This document shows positions 27,393 through 36,014 of a stretch of DNA of 64,000 nucleotides, in pieces. The translations under genes were made by a program, and so were the position numbers. The notes below the pieces were generated by a model, which worked only from the letters and a program-made list of their open reading frames with translations, had not been told where the DNA came from and ran no database searches. Each line of letters starts with the position of its first letter. Position 1 is the first letter of the stretch. Source of the stretch: GCA-002712045 sp028112705 (lineage in GTDB: Bacteria > Pseudomonadota > Alphaproteobacteria > Rhodobacterales > Rhodobacteraceae); contig JAOGYN010000004.1 of the NCBI GenBank assembly GCA_028112705.1, positions 1 through 64,000 of the forward strand. Reading direction: 5' to 3'.

Positions 27393-28337
27393 ATGCTCCA
27401 CTTTGCGTTTACTCGTCTTATATCATTATCGCTTAGCTTAATCGCAGCGAGCGTAGTCATATTTTCAGTTATAGAAATCATCCCAGGTGACCCAGCATCT
27501 TTTATGTTAGGAATAAACGCTCAACCAGATACAATTGCCGCACTCCGAGAACAACTTGGCCTTAATAGTTCTTTGCTCTCTCGTTATTTTAGTTGGGTTT
27601 TTGGAATGTTAACGGGCGATTTTGGGATCTCCTATACATACCGTGTCCCAGTTTCTGAACTTATTTTGGCTAGGGTTTGGATAAGCTTACCATTAGCAAT
27701 TTATGCATTAGCAATTTCAACACTAATTGCATTTCCAGTGGGATTAATTGCAGCCGCAAATCGGGGCAAGCCAGTTGACCTTGCAATAATGGGAACAACT
27801 CAACTTGGTGTAGCAATACCTAATTTCTGGTTTGCCATGATTCTAGTGCTAATTTTTGCTATAAACTTACGTTGGTTTTCAGCCGGTGGCTTCCCAGGCT
27901 GGGATGAGGGTTTATTTCTTTCAATAAAATCATTAACTCTTCCAGCAATTGCGTTAGCCTTACCCCAAGCGAGTATATTAGCTCGGATAATGCGTTCAAG
28001 TATTTTGGACACCCTTGACCAGGATTATATTAGAACAGCCCGTGCAAAGGGTCTTAACCGGCGTCAAGCAATCTGGCGACATGCTTTGAAAAATGCTATG
28101 ATTCCAGTTTTAACAATCATTGGCATGCAATTCTCTTTTTTAATGGCTGGAGCAATCATTATAGAAAATGTGTTTTTTCTTCCAGGACTAGGAAGATTAA
28201 TATTCCAAGGGATTACTCAACGAGATCTTATCGTAGTTGAAAGCGTGGTAATGCTTTTGGTCTTTGCTGTCATCATAGTAACGTTTATTGTCGATCTTAC
28301 CTATGCCGCAGTTGATCCTCGGTTAAGAAGAAAATGA
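27393..28337 (+). CDS. Peptide-type ABC transporter permease, DppB-like
   Basis: A 314-residue inner-membrane permease with six hydrophobic segments. The N-terminal TRLISLSLSLIAASVVIFSV and IPGDPASFMLG are typical of DppB/OppB, and the EAA loop that contacts the ATPases reads DYIRTARAKGLNRRQ. An ATG five bases upstream (27388) is in another frame, so the start at 27393 fits best. It overlaps the DppC-like gene by four bases (ATGA). Confidence 0.91.
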   Translation: MLHFAFTRLISLSLSLIAASVVIFSVIEIIPGDPASFMLGINAQPDTIAALREQLGLNSSLLSRYFSWVFGMLTGDFGISYTYRVPVSELILARVWISLPLAIYALAISTLIAFPVGLIAAANRGKPVDLAIMGTTQLGVAIPNFWFAMILVLIFAINLRWFSAGGFPGWDEGLFLSIKSLTLPAIALALPQASILARIMRSSILDTLDQDYIRTARAKGLNRRQAIWRHALKNAMIPVLTIIGMQFSFLMAGAIIIENVFFLPGLGRLIFQGITQRDLIVVESVVMLLVFAVIIVTFIVDLTYAAVDPRLRRK

Positions 28338-29158
28338 TTAAACTTCCTCGTACATTAATTTTTGGTGGTATATTGTTTTTTACTTTTCTAATTGGTGCCT
28401 TAATATCATTTTTGTGGACACCTTCAGATGTCGAAATTTTAAACATTTCGTCCCGATTTAAATTACCATCAACAGTTAACTGGTTTGGAACGGACCATTT
28501 TGGGCGCGATATATTTTCAATGATAATGGTGGGGGCGCGCACGTCAATTGCAGTCGCTGTTGTTGCTGTAGGGATTGGTATTTTAGTTGGCTTGCCACTT
28601 GGTTTATGGGCAGCGTCTCATCATGGGCACTGGGTGGATGATTTGATAATGAGGGGAAATGATCTGATATTTGCTTTTCCATCACTTATTATAGCTATTT
28701 TAATCACTGCTGTGTTTGGCCCTTCTGCATTTAATGCCATAATAGCAATTGGAATTTTTAACGTTCCTGTCTTTGCAAGGATATCAAGAGGTGGTGCACT
28801 TTCCATATGGACGTTAGATTACATACTATCTGCGCGTGTTGCAGGTAAACGCACATTTAGAATCTCTGTGGAGCATATTTTACCTAACATCGCAAATCTT
28901 TTAATTGTGCAAGGTACTATCCAATTTAGCCTAGGTATTTTAGCTGAGGCAGCATTGAGCTATGTTGGCCTTGGTGTTCAGCCACCCACTCCAAGTTGGG
29001 GCAGAATGTTGGCTGATAGCCAAACTATGATCTCTTTTGCACCGCATCTGGCATTATTTCCAGGCTTTGCAATTATTTTAACAGTACTTGGACTCAACTT
29101 GATGGGAGACGGTTTGCGTGATATTCTGGATCCTCGGATAAGGCGAGCGCGCGGATGA
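28334..29158 (+). CDS. Peptide-type ABC transporter permease, DppC-like
   Basis: A 274-residue permease, partner of the preceding protein. It has the WFGTDHFGRDIFSMIMVGAR segment that marks DppC/OppC proteins and the EAA loop SARVAGKRTFRISVEHILPN. About six membrane helices are visible. The start overlaps the DppB-like stop and the end overlaps the ATPase gene, each by four bases, so the complex is probably made from one transcript. Confidence 0.91.
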   Translation: MIKLPRTLIFGGILFFTFLIGALISFLWTPSDVEILNISSRFKLPSTVNWFGTDHFGRDIFSMIMVGARTSIAVAVVAVGIGILVGLPLGLWAASHHGHWVDDLIMRGNDLIFAFPSLIIAILITAVFGPSAFNAIIAIGIFNVPVFARISRGGALSIWTLDYILSARVAGKRTFRISVEHILPNIANLLIVQGTIQFSLGILAEAALSYVGLGVQPPTPSWGRMLADSQTMISFAPHLALFPGFAIILTVLGLNLMGDGLRDILDPRIRRARG

Positions 29159-30744
29159 GCTTATTAGATGTAAAAAATTTAAATGTATCCATTCACAATA
29201 CAAAGATTTTAGAAAATATTTCGTTCAGTGTAAATGAAGGGGAAATTTTTGGTATAGTTGGAGAAAGTGGGTCTGGTAAATCCATGACTGCTCTTGGTCT
29301 AATGAGGTTATTACCAGATGGTGCCAAAATAACAGGTTCAGCAATTCTTTCAGAAAAAGATTTATTGGAGACATCAGAAGAAGACATGTGCACATTGAGG
29401 GGCAATGCAATTGGCATGATTTTTCAAGAACCAATGACTGCACTTAACCCCGTTCAAACCATTGGAAACCAAGTTGCAGAAACATTAATTATTCATGGTC
29501 GAGCGAAGAAGGCTGAAGCCTTAAAAATTGCTCGCGAAAAGTTAAACCGTGTTGGCCTAACTGAAGAACAATTTCCATTAGACAAATACCCGCATGAGTT
29601 ATCTGGAGGACAAAGGCAGAGGGTCGCAATTGCTTTAGCAATTGCGATGAGACCCAAGATTTTAATTGCTGACGAACCTACCACTGCTTTAGATGTTACT
29701 ACTCAATCTCAGATACTTCGGTTGTTAAAATCACTGGTTGAAGAAGAAAAAATGGCCTTAATTTTAATTACTCATGATCTAGCAGTGGTATCAGGATTGG
29801 CCGATAATATAGCAGTAATGCAAACTGGAACAATAGTCGAAACAGGAACAACAAACGATGTATTTAGCGAGATGAAACATGCGTATACTCGGCAACTGTT
29901 TTCCGCATCAAATCACACACCAGTTCGCAATCCACAGCTTGAAGAAACTCCTCTTTTAGAAATTAAAAATGTAGTTCGAAATTATAACTTACCCCGAGAA
30001 AGTATATTTGCGCGACCAAAGTTCTTCCATGCAGTACGTGATATAAGTTTTATATTACGTAAAGGTGAAAACCTTGGTTTAGTTGGAGAAAGTGGGTGTG
30101 GGAAATCAACTTTAACGCGAGCAATACTTGGATTAGAGGAACTGCAGGGGGGCGAAATTATACTTGAAGGGGATATTGTAAAAGCAGGAAAAAAATTAAA
30201 CTCAAAAATTAGACGAAAAATGCAAGTAGTATTTCAGGATCCATTTAGTTCTTTTAACCCACGTCATAAGATTGGTCGCTTAATCTCTGAACCATTTTAC
30301 TTAATGGAAGATAGGCCAACAGGTGCAAAACTTAAAAATGAAATAAATGATGCTCTGACAAATGTTGGATTAAAAGTAGAAGATGCTGATAAATATATCC
30401 ATGAGTTTTCAGGTGGACAACGTCAAAGAGTAGCAATAGCTAGAGCGTTAATAATAAAACCTAGCTTAATTGTATTAGACGAAGCTGTTTCCGCTCTTGA
30501 TGTTTCCATTAGAGCACAAGTTCTTGACTTATTGGCTGAACTCTCTTCAAAGTTTAGTCTTTCATACTTATTTATAAGTCATGATTTATCAGTGGTTCGA
30601 AATATCACAGATAGAGTATTAGTCATGAAATCTGGTAAAATTGTTGAGAGCGGTGACACTCAAAAAGTTTTTGACAATCCTCAACATGAGTATACCAAAG
30701 AATTAATTGCAGCCACGCCACAACTGCCTAAACATTTAAGCTAA
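29155..30744 (+). CDS. Peptide-type ABC transporter ATPase, DppD-DppF fusion
   Basis: A 529-residue protein with two complete ATPase domains, replacing separate DppD and DppF subunits. Domain one: Walker A GESGSGKS at 36-43, signature LSGGQRQRVAIA, Walker B LIADEPTTALD. Domain two: Walker A GESGCGKST from about 311, signature FSGGQRQRVAIA, and Walker B LIVLDEAVSALD (Ala-Val in place of the usual Pro-Thr). The linker between them is near residue 260. It energises the permeases encoded just upstream. The gene ends 25 bases before the convergent znuB. Confidence 0.93.
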   Translation: MSLLDVKNLNVSIHNTKILENISFSVNEGEIFGIVGESGSGKSMTALGLMRLLPDGAKITGSAILSEKDLLETSEEDMCTLRGNAIGMIFQEPMTALNPVQTIGNQVAETLIIHGRAKKAEALKIAREKLNRVGLTEEQFPLDKYPHELSGGQRQRVAIALAIAMRPKILIADEPTTALDVTTQSQILRLLKSLVEEEKMALILITHDLAVVSGLADNIAVMQTGTIVETGTTNDVFSEMKHAYTRQLFSASNHTPVRNPQLEETPLLEIKNVVRNYNLPRESIFARPKFFHAVRDISFILRKGENLGLVGESGCGKSTLTRAILGLEELQGGEIILEGDIVKAGKKLNSKIRRKMQVVFQDPFSSFNPRHKIGRLISEPFYLMEDRPTGAKLKNEINDALTNVGLKVEDADKYIHEFSGGQRQRVAIARALIIKPSLIVLDEAVSALDVSIRAQVLDLLAELSSKFSLSYLFISHDLSVVRNITDRVLVMKSGKIVESGDTQKVFDNPQHEYTKELIAATPQLPKHLS

Positions 30745-30769
30745 AAGGTATAATTTACAAAATTCAGAA

Positions 30770-31561
30770 TTAGCTACGACGTATTAGTGCAAAAATATTT
30801 GAGATAATAAATAAAATAGCTGCAAAGCAAACTATTGTTGGCCCTGTTGGCGTATCAAATGAAAAAGAAAGTTGTAATCCACCCAAAACTGAAACAGTGC
30901 CTACTATCATAGCTCCAATCGCCATTTTTTCTGGTGTATTCGTCAATCTTAATGCTGTAGCTGCTGGAATAACCAGCATTGAAACAATCAAGATAACCCC
31001 TATCACCTTTATAGCAACAGCCACAAATAGTGCCAAAATAATAGTTAAAATAAGTTGCTCTTTTTTAGGTTTAATGCCACTCGCATGCGCAAGATCTGCA
31101 CTCATGGTTGCTATCAAAAGTGGTGACCAACGCCAATAAATAAGCGCCATTACAACTAATGAACCAAACCAAATTAATAATAAATCTTGTTTATTAACTG
31201 CTAAAATATCGCCAAAAAGAAAAGCCATTATATCAATTCGAATGCCAGATATAAATGAGACAGCCACCAAACCAGAGGCTAATGCTGAATGTGCCACAAC
31301 GCCCAGTAACGTATCCATTGCATATCCCCGACTACTTAAAGAAGAGACAATAACTGCCATAGCTAATGACACTAATAATGCCCCATAAAATATTGGTGCT
31401 GAAATAGCTAATGATAATGCAATGCCCAATACAGAGGCATGTGCAGTGGCTTCACCAAAATACGCCATTCTTCGCCAAACTATGAAACACCCCAATGGAC
31501 CAGCAGCAAGCGCAATCCCAATTCCCGCCAACGCAGCTCGAATAAGAAAACTATCCAACAT
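30770..31561 (-). CDS. znuB: Zinc ABC transporter permease
   Basis: A 263-residue membrane protein of the ABC-3 metal permease family with seven or eight hydrophobic helices (for example LAGIGIALAAGPLGCFIVW at the start and the VIGVILIVSMLVIPAATA segment). It moves Zn2+ delivered by ZnuA across the inner membrane. The start overlaps znuC by eleven bases. It is the last gene of the zur-znuC-znuB minus-strand unit. Confidence 0.93.
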   Translation of the reverse strand: MLDSFLIRAALAGIGIALAAGPLGCFIVWRRMAYFGEATAHASVLGIALSLAISAPIFYGALLVSLAMAVIVSSLSSRGYAMDTLLGVVAHSALASGLVAVSFISGIRIDIMAFLFGDILAVNKQDLLLIWFGSLVVMALIYWRWSPLLIATMSADLAHASGIKPKKEQLILTIILALFVAVAIKVIGVILIVSMLVIPAATALRLTNTPEKMAIGAMIVGTVSVLGGLQLSFSFDTPTGPTIVCFAAILFIISNIFALIRRS

Positions 31562-32291
31562 TGTTTTCTTTCAAATTATCAGAACCATGCGAATGATTAT
31601 GTTCATGTCTATAAATCGCCAACGCTCCTTCAGTACCACTTCCAAAAATCTCTTTATACTCTGGTGCAGAAGCAACAATTTCAGGTTTACCCTGGCAACA
31701 TATGTGTCCATTCAGACAGATCACTCTATCAGAAGCGCTCATGACAACGTGAAGTTCATGACTAACCATAAGAACAGAGCAATTTAACATTTTTCGTAAT
31801 TGTTCAATTTGCTGATAAAAATTTGCAGATCCCGGCTGATCTAAGCCTTGTGTAGGCTCGTCTAGCAATAAAATATCCGGTTTGTTAATTAAGGCTCTTG
31901 CTAAAAGTACCCGTTGAAACTGTCCTCCTGACAGCTCAGTCATTTGTTTATCAAACAAATTAATTATACCTGCTTGCTTTGTTGCTTCAGTTAAATCATT
32001 GATTGGAACCCGAATGGGTAAATTCAAAAATCTTCTCACAGTTATTGGAATAGTAGGATCAATATGTAGAGATTGGGGGACATACCCAATACGTAAATTT
32101 CGTTTTCTTTCAATACTACCCTTGGTGGGAGTTATAGCACCAATAATTAATCTTAGTAGTGTTGATTTTCCTGAACCATTTGGGCCAACAACTGTTACTA
32201 TTTCTCCCTCAAATAATTTCAAATCTATGCCATGCAATATTTTTTTTGCACCAAGGTCGTAGCCCAAATTTTCTATTTCAATTAAGCTCAT
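31551..32291 (-). CDS. znuC: Zinc ABC transporter ATP-binding protein
   Basis: A 246-residue ATPase with Walker A GPNGSGKST (36-44), signature LSGGQFQRVLLARAL and Walker B ILLLDEPTQGLD. The end is His-rich (RHEHNHSHG), common in ZnuC. The frame is open further upstream to 32321, but the ATG at 32291 overlaps the zur stop (ATGA) and gives a normal N-terminus, so I chose it. It drives the ZnuB permease. Confidence 0.93.
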   Translation of the reverse strand: MSLIEIENLGYDLGAKKILHGIDLKLFEGEIVTVVGPNGSGKSTLLRLIIGAITPTKGSIERKRNLRIGYVPQSLHIDPTIPITVRRFLNLPIRVPINDLTEATKQAGIINLFDKQMTELSGGQFQRVLLARALINKPDILLLDEPTQGLDQPGSANFYQQIEQLRKMLNCSVLMVSHELHVVMSASDRVICLNGHICCQGKPEIVASAPEYKEIFGSGTEGALAIYRHEHNHSHGSDNLKENNVG

Positions 32292-32770
32292 GGGGTTACG
32301 ACTTCTTTGCAATTTGGACAAATTCCTTCTGCTTCTAAAACTGCCTCTTCTATTACAAAATCTGCTGTTAAAGCAGTTTCGTTTAGAATACCTTTAGTGG
32401 TGATTGGTAATGCCTCTCCTACCGCTTCGCACATACGACAAATTAAAAATGCCGGTGAATGCTTTTCACCCACATGTGCGCAAGCTATAAAAGCATTAAG
32501 TCTTTCAATTTTGTGTGCAAACCCATTAGATACTAGAAAATCAAGTGCTCGATATGCAATTGGAGGCTGAGAACTAAAACCATCTTCCCTTAATATATCT
32601 AAAATTTTATATGCCCCTAGTGCTTGATGCTCTTTTAATAAAATTTCTAAAACTCTTTTACGTACTGGAGTTAAAATTAACCTTGCATTCTCACACATCA
32701 ATTCAACTTTTGAAATACTGTTCTCAATACAATGCTTATGATTGTGTTTCTTAAACGCTAGACTGTCCAC
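32288..32770 (-). CDS. zur: Zinc uptake regulator, Fur family
   Basis: A 160-residue metal-sensing repressor of the Fur family. The winged-helix half includes LTPVRKRVLEILL and the recognition region SQPPIAYRALDFLVSNG; metal sites follow as CAHVGEKHSPAFLIC and the two CxxC pairs (CRMC near the middle, CPNC at the end). The start is GTG with a GGGGG stretch eight bases upstream. With zinc bound it should repress at the palindrome located 32-46 bases upstream, controlling both its own operon and znuA. Fur sensing of iron is an alternative, excluded by the znu context. Confidence 0.92.
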   Translation of the reverse strand: MDSLAFKKHNHKHCIENSISKVELMCENARLILTPVRKRVLEILLKEHQALGAYKILDILREDGFSSQPPIAYRALDFLVSNGFAHKIERLNAFIACAHVGEKHSPAFLICRMCEAVGEALPITTKGILNETALTADFVIEEAVLEAEGICPNCKEVVTP

Positions 32771-32801
32771 GACACATCCCCCAAAAAAAAACTACTTGAT
32801 A

Positions 32802-32816
32802 TGTTATAATATAACA
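32802..32816. promoter_or_regulatory. Zur-box-like operator between zur and znuA
   Basis: TGTTATAATATAACA is a perfect 7-1-7 palindrome and matches the core of the known proteobacterial Zur operator. It lies in the divergent intergenic region, 31 bases before the zur GTG and 45 bases before the chosen znuA ATG, so one bound dimer pair could repress both directions. Confidence 0.85.
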
Positions 32817-32861
32817 ACTATGACAATTAAAATTATAATTCAACCTAAAAATGAGCGTACC

Positions 32862-33938
32862 ATGAGCAATAATTCTAAACAACACGTACTAAAATCAATG
32901 AACCGAGTAGTATACTCGGTAATTACTTGTCTTTTTGCCTCAGCATCAAATGCTGATGTCCCAAATGTAGTTACAGATATTGCGCCTACGCACTCACTCG
33001 TATCTATGATTATGAAAGGCATTGGGGAGCCTAAACTACTAATAAAAGCAAATGAAAATCCACATGATTATAGATTAAGGCCTTCAAAAGCCAAAGCTCT
33101 GGAACAGGCAGATATCGTATTTTGGATTGCATCAGGTCTTACACCTTCACTAGTGAAGACAATACCTAATATTGCTACTCGTGCAGAATCAGTTGAATTA
33201 ATTAAACTAGAAGGTACTGAAATTCTCTACATGAGAGAGAACGTTGCTTTTGCAGAGGAAGACCATGGGCACGGTGAAAATCATGACGAACATGATGAAC
33301 ATGATGAACATGACGAACATGATGAACATGATGAACATGACGAACATGATGAACATGACGAACATGATGAACATGATGAACATGATGAACATGATGAACA
33401 TGATGAACATGATGAGCATGAGAACGTGGATCCCCACGCATGGTTAAGTATTAATAATGGAATGAATTGGTTAGATAAGATTGCTAATAAACTTTCAATC
33501 TTAGATCCGGAAAATAAAACTCAGTATCAAAAAAATGCTCAGCTAGCTAAACTAGAACTTTCTCAAACAGGTAAGAAAATTGAGAAAATGCTTGCATCTA
33601 AAAATGATGGAAATTTCTTAGTTTATCATGATGCATATCAATATTTTGAGAAAAGCTTTAATATTAGTCCAACTGGCGCAGTACAATTAGGAGATGCCAC
33701 CGACCCTAGTCCAGCAGAACTAATAGTGCTTCAAAACAAAGTAAAGGAATTAAAAATTGAGTGTGTCTTTACCAACCCTCAAATTGACCCAAGGTTACTT
33801 GGAAGTATTTTTAATGACTTAAATTTAGAAATTAGTATTCTTGATCCAATAGGTATTGGTTTAGAACTTGGCTATAATCAATACAATAATCTTTTACTTG
33901 AAATGGGTAAAAATATAGCAAAGTGCTTGAAAAAATAA
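32862..33938 (+). CDS. znuA: Zinc ABC transporter substrate-binding protein with His-Asp-Glu repeat loop
   Basis: A periplasmic zinc-binding protein of about 358 residues. A signal peptide (RVVYSVITCLFASASNA) follows the start. Zinc-ligand blocks are DIAPTHSLV, NENPHDYRLRPSKA and VDPHAWLS. Between the second and third lies the flexible acidic/His loop, here made of fifteen uninterrupted His-Asp-Glu triplets encoded by a nine-base tandem repeat. Such loops are thought to collect zinc when it is scarce. Starts at 32820 and 32898 are also possible; 32820 would lie right at the operator. It is divergent from zur-znuC-znuB and under the same operator. Confidence 0.92.
   Translation: MSNNSKQHVLKSMNRVVYSVITCLFASASNADVPNVVTDIAPTHSLVSMIMKGIGEPKLLIKANENPHDYRLRPSKAKALEQADIVFWIASGLTPSLVKTIPNIATRAESVELIKLEGTEILYMRENVAFAEEDHGHGENHDEHDEHDEHDEHDEHDEHDEHDEHDEHDEHDEHDEHDEHDEHDEHENVDPHAWLSINNGMNWLDKIANKLSILDPENKTQYQKNAQLAKLELSQTGKKIEKMLASKNDGNFLVYHDAYQYFEKSFNISPTGAVQLGDATDPSPAELIVLQNKVKELKIECVFTNPQIDPRLLGSIFNDLNLEISILDPIGIGLELGYNQYNNLLLEMGKNIAKCLKK
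33282..33416 (+). repeat. Tandem 9-base repeat, 15 copies, in znuA
   Basis: Fifteen in-frame copies of CATGAYGAA (the last ends in GAG) encode His-Asp-Glu each. Only the wobble base of the Asp codon varies (GAC in copies 1, 4, 7 and 9). Because the unit is nine bases, gain or loss of copies would keep the reading frame. Confidence 0.98.
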
Positions 33939-33954
33939 TAACGAAAATCTGGGA

Positions 33955-34938
33955 TCAAGATTTAACCAATAATTTCTTTGCTAACTCTACATCAATGTTA
34001 GCACCACATAATAATACTATTGAATTTTGATTCCAGATACGTTTTTGAACTTGCTGAAAACCTGCTAAAGCTAAGGCTGCTGAACCTTCAACAATTTGAT
34101 GCTCCTCAAAGGCCATGCTTCTAAAGCAGTCCTCAATTTCTTCTTCTTCACACCAAATTAATTCATCAACTGTCTTTTGTGTTATTGGTAGTGTCATGGT
34201 ATCTCTATCAACTCCTCCAGCACATCCGTCTGCTAAAGTATCAAAATGCTCTGTTTCAATCATCTCCCCTGCTTTAATTGAATCAGCCAAAGTACAAGAG
34301 TTCTTAGCAGAAATTCCCCAAACTTTCGTGCCTGGACTGTGATTTTTTATCACGGCTGAGATACCACTGATAAGTCCACCTCCACCAATAGATATAAAGA
34401 GATTATCAATTGGTTTATTATCCATCTGTTCCAAAATTTCTAATCCAATTGTTCCCTGACCAGCTATCACATCAGGGTCATTATAGGGTGATATATAATA
34501 GTAGCCCTCATCTTTTGATAACTTTTGCGCATAAAGTTCTGCCTGACCAGACTCCGCTCCTTTTATTAAAACAGTCACTCCAAAACTCTTAATACGCTCT
34601 AGTTTTATTTTTGCTACTGTCTCAGGTAAAACTACTGTTAAGGACGCTCCTAATATAGACGCCGCTTTTGAACTGGCAATTCCATGATTTCCAGATGAAG
34701 CAGTTATAAATTTTAACTCACTTAAATTTTCATTTTCAGCTAATGCAGTTAATTTACTTAACGCACCACGGATTTTAAATGAGCCAGTATCTTGGAAGTT
34801 TTCTGCCTTGAATAATAATTTTGAACCATGCTGCATTGATGGAATCAACGGTGTCTTAAAGATGTCTTTACCAATGCGGTTTCTTGCAATAGCCGATTTT
34901 TCTGCAATAGTTTCAATAGAATTTGGGTCATTTTTCAT
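33955..34938 (-). CDS. Threonine/serine dehydratase-like PLP enzyme (fold type II)
   Basis: A 327-residue PLP enzyme. The Schiff-base lysine is Lys55 in TGSFKIRGA, the phosphate loop is SIGGGGLISG, and ASSGNHG binds the substrate carboxylate. Members deaminate threonine, serine or hydroxyaspartate. It starts inside the preceding cyclodeaminase gene (eleven-base overlap). A threonine-dehydratase/ornithine-cyclodeaminase pair also occurs as EutB/EutC in ectoine breakdown, but no other ectoine genes are here, so I leave the substrate open. The C-terminal regulatory ACT domain of biosynthetic IlvA is absent. Confidence 0.86.
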   Translation of the reverse strand: MKNDPNSIETIAEKSAIARNRIGKDIFKTPLIPSMQHGSKLLFKAENFQDTGSFKIRGALSKLTALAENENLSELKFITASSGNHGIASSKAASILGASLTVVLPETVAKIKLERIKSFGVTVLIKGAESGQAELYAQKLSKDEGYYYISPYNDPDVIAGQGTIGLEILEQMDNKPIDNLFISIGGGGLISGISAVIKNHSPGTKVWGISAKNSCTLADSIKAGEMIETEHFDTLADGCAGGVDRDTMTLPITQKTVDELIWCEEEEIEDCFRSMAFEEHQIVEGSAALALAGFQQVQKRIWNQNSIVLLCGANIDVELAKKLLVKS

Positions 34939-35893
34939 TATGATTTTTTCCTAATATCTCTGTGATGGCTTTAGCTATCATAATGTCCTGTATAGCGACA
35001 CCAGATAAATCAGCGACAGTAATCTGTTGCTCGTTCAATCTACCTTTTGATGGATCAACAATAATTGATCCCAATTCAACTATCTTATCCTTACTACATT
35101 TAGCTACCTTTAAAGCTTGAGAAATTTCACCTCTATGAACAGCTTGTTCTATACTATCAGTGGCAACAATATCTGCTATATTGATTAGTTCTGGTGAAAG
35201 CTCACATTTATCACTGGTGTCAGATCCCATCGCAGTAATATGTGTTCCTGGAACAATCATTTCTTTCTCTAACAATGGGCTTGTTGATGGTGTGGTAGTC
35301 ACAATAATTTGACTGACTGCACATAATTTATTTAAATTCTCAGCCAAATCCACTGTATAACCCATCGCATGCATATCAGCAGCAGCCAATTTAGTTTTTT
35401 CTTTATCTCGCCCCCATACGATTAGCTTCCTACAGTCTGTAACTTTTTGTAGGTACAATGCTTGCAGACGTGCCTGCACTCCCGTCCCCACAATACCGAT
35501 GGTCTTGACATTTTTTGGCGCTAAACAATTCGCTGCAACTGCTCCAGCCGCCGCAGTTCTGTGGTTTGTAAGCTCACCCTCTTCTAAGAGAACAGAATTA
35601 ATATGACCAGTTTTTTGGCTAAAAACCATCATACAGCCACTAAATGGACTGAGTCCTATATTGGGATTCTGAAAGAATCCTGTCGCCATTTTGACTACAA
35701 AATCTTCATCACCCTGAATTGCACCATATTTAATATGAAGCTCTCCATCCACTTCTGGAAAAAGCATTTCTCCAATAGGTGGAATATTTACTTTACCAGC
35801 TGAAAGGACCTTAAACCCCTCTGAGATGACATCAACAACATCAATTTTCTCTAAGGCATCTAATATCTCATCTAGTTTAAATACGTTGGTCAA
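34928..35893 (-). CDS. Ornithine cyclodeaminase/mu-crystallin family protein
   Basis: A 321-residue NAD(P)-binding protein. The Rossmann motif is TIGIVGTGVQARLQALYL in mid-protein, and the N-terminal IKYGAIQG block and SDTSDKCEL segment fit the family, which includes ornithine cyclodeaminase, alanine dehydrogenases, ketimine reductases and the EutC-type protein. It overlaps the dehydratase gene by eleven bases, so the two probably act in one pathway. The amidase gene lies 121 bases upstream on the same strand. Confidence 0.87.
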   Translation of the reverse strand: MTNVFKLDEILDALEKIDVVDVISEGFKVLSAGKVNIPPIGEMLFPEVDGELHIKYGAIQGDEDFVVKMATGFFQNPNIGLSPFSGCMMVFSQKTGHINSVLLEEGELTNHRTAAAGAVAANCLAPKNVKTIGIVGTGVQARLQALYLQKVTDCRKLIVWGRDKEKTKLAAADMHAMGYTVDLAENLNKLCAVSQIIVTTTPSTSPLLEKEMIVPGTHITAMGSDTSDKCELSPELINIADIVATDSIEQAVHRGEISQALKVAKCSKDKIVELGSIIVDPSKGRLNEQQITVADLSGVAIQDIMIAKAITEILGKNHNEK

Positions 35894-36014
35894 TTTTGCA
35901 CCTCATGCTAATTTTTAAATGTTGAACTGTAAACTAATTTCCCTAATAACCAATTAAAGTGGAGGACTTTATATTAATTCTTTCACCATTTTTTAATCAA
36001 TTATTCAAAAATTT

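Noticed and set aside
33282..33416. CRISPR-like array
   Set aside because: The nine-base units are directly adjacent without spacers and are in frame in a gene.
33202..33447. Repetitive antisense and shifted frames over the znuA repeat
   Set aside because: They come from the nine-base repeat being open in every frame; only the znuA frame has a proper family context.
34928..35893. Firm call as ectoine-use EutC with EutB
   Set aside because: Only the gene pair fits; no EutA, EutD, EutE or ectoine transporter genes are adjacent, so the general family name is safer.
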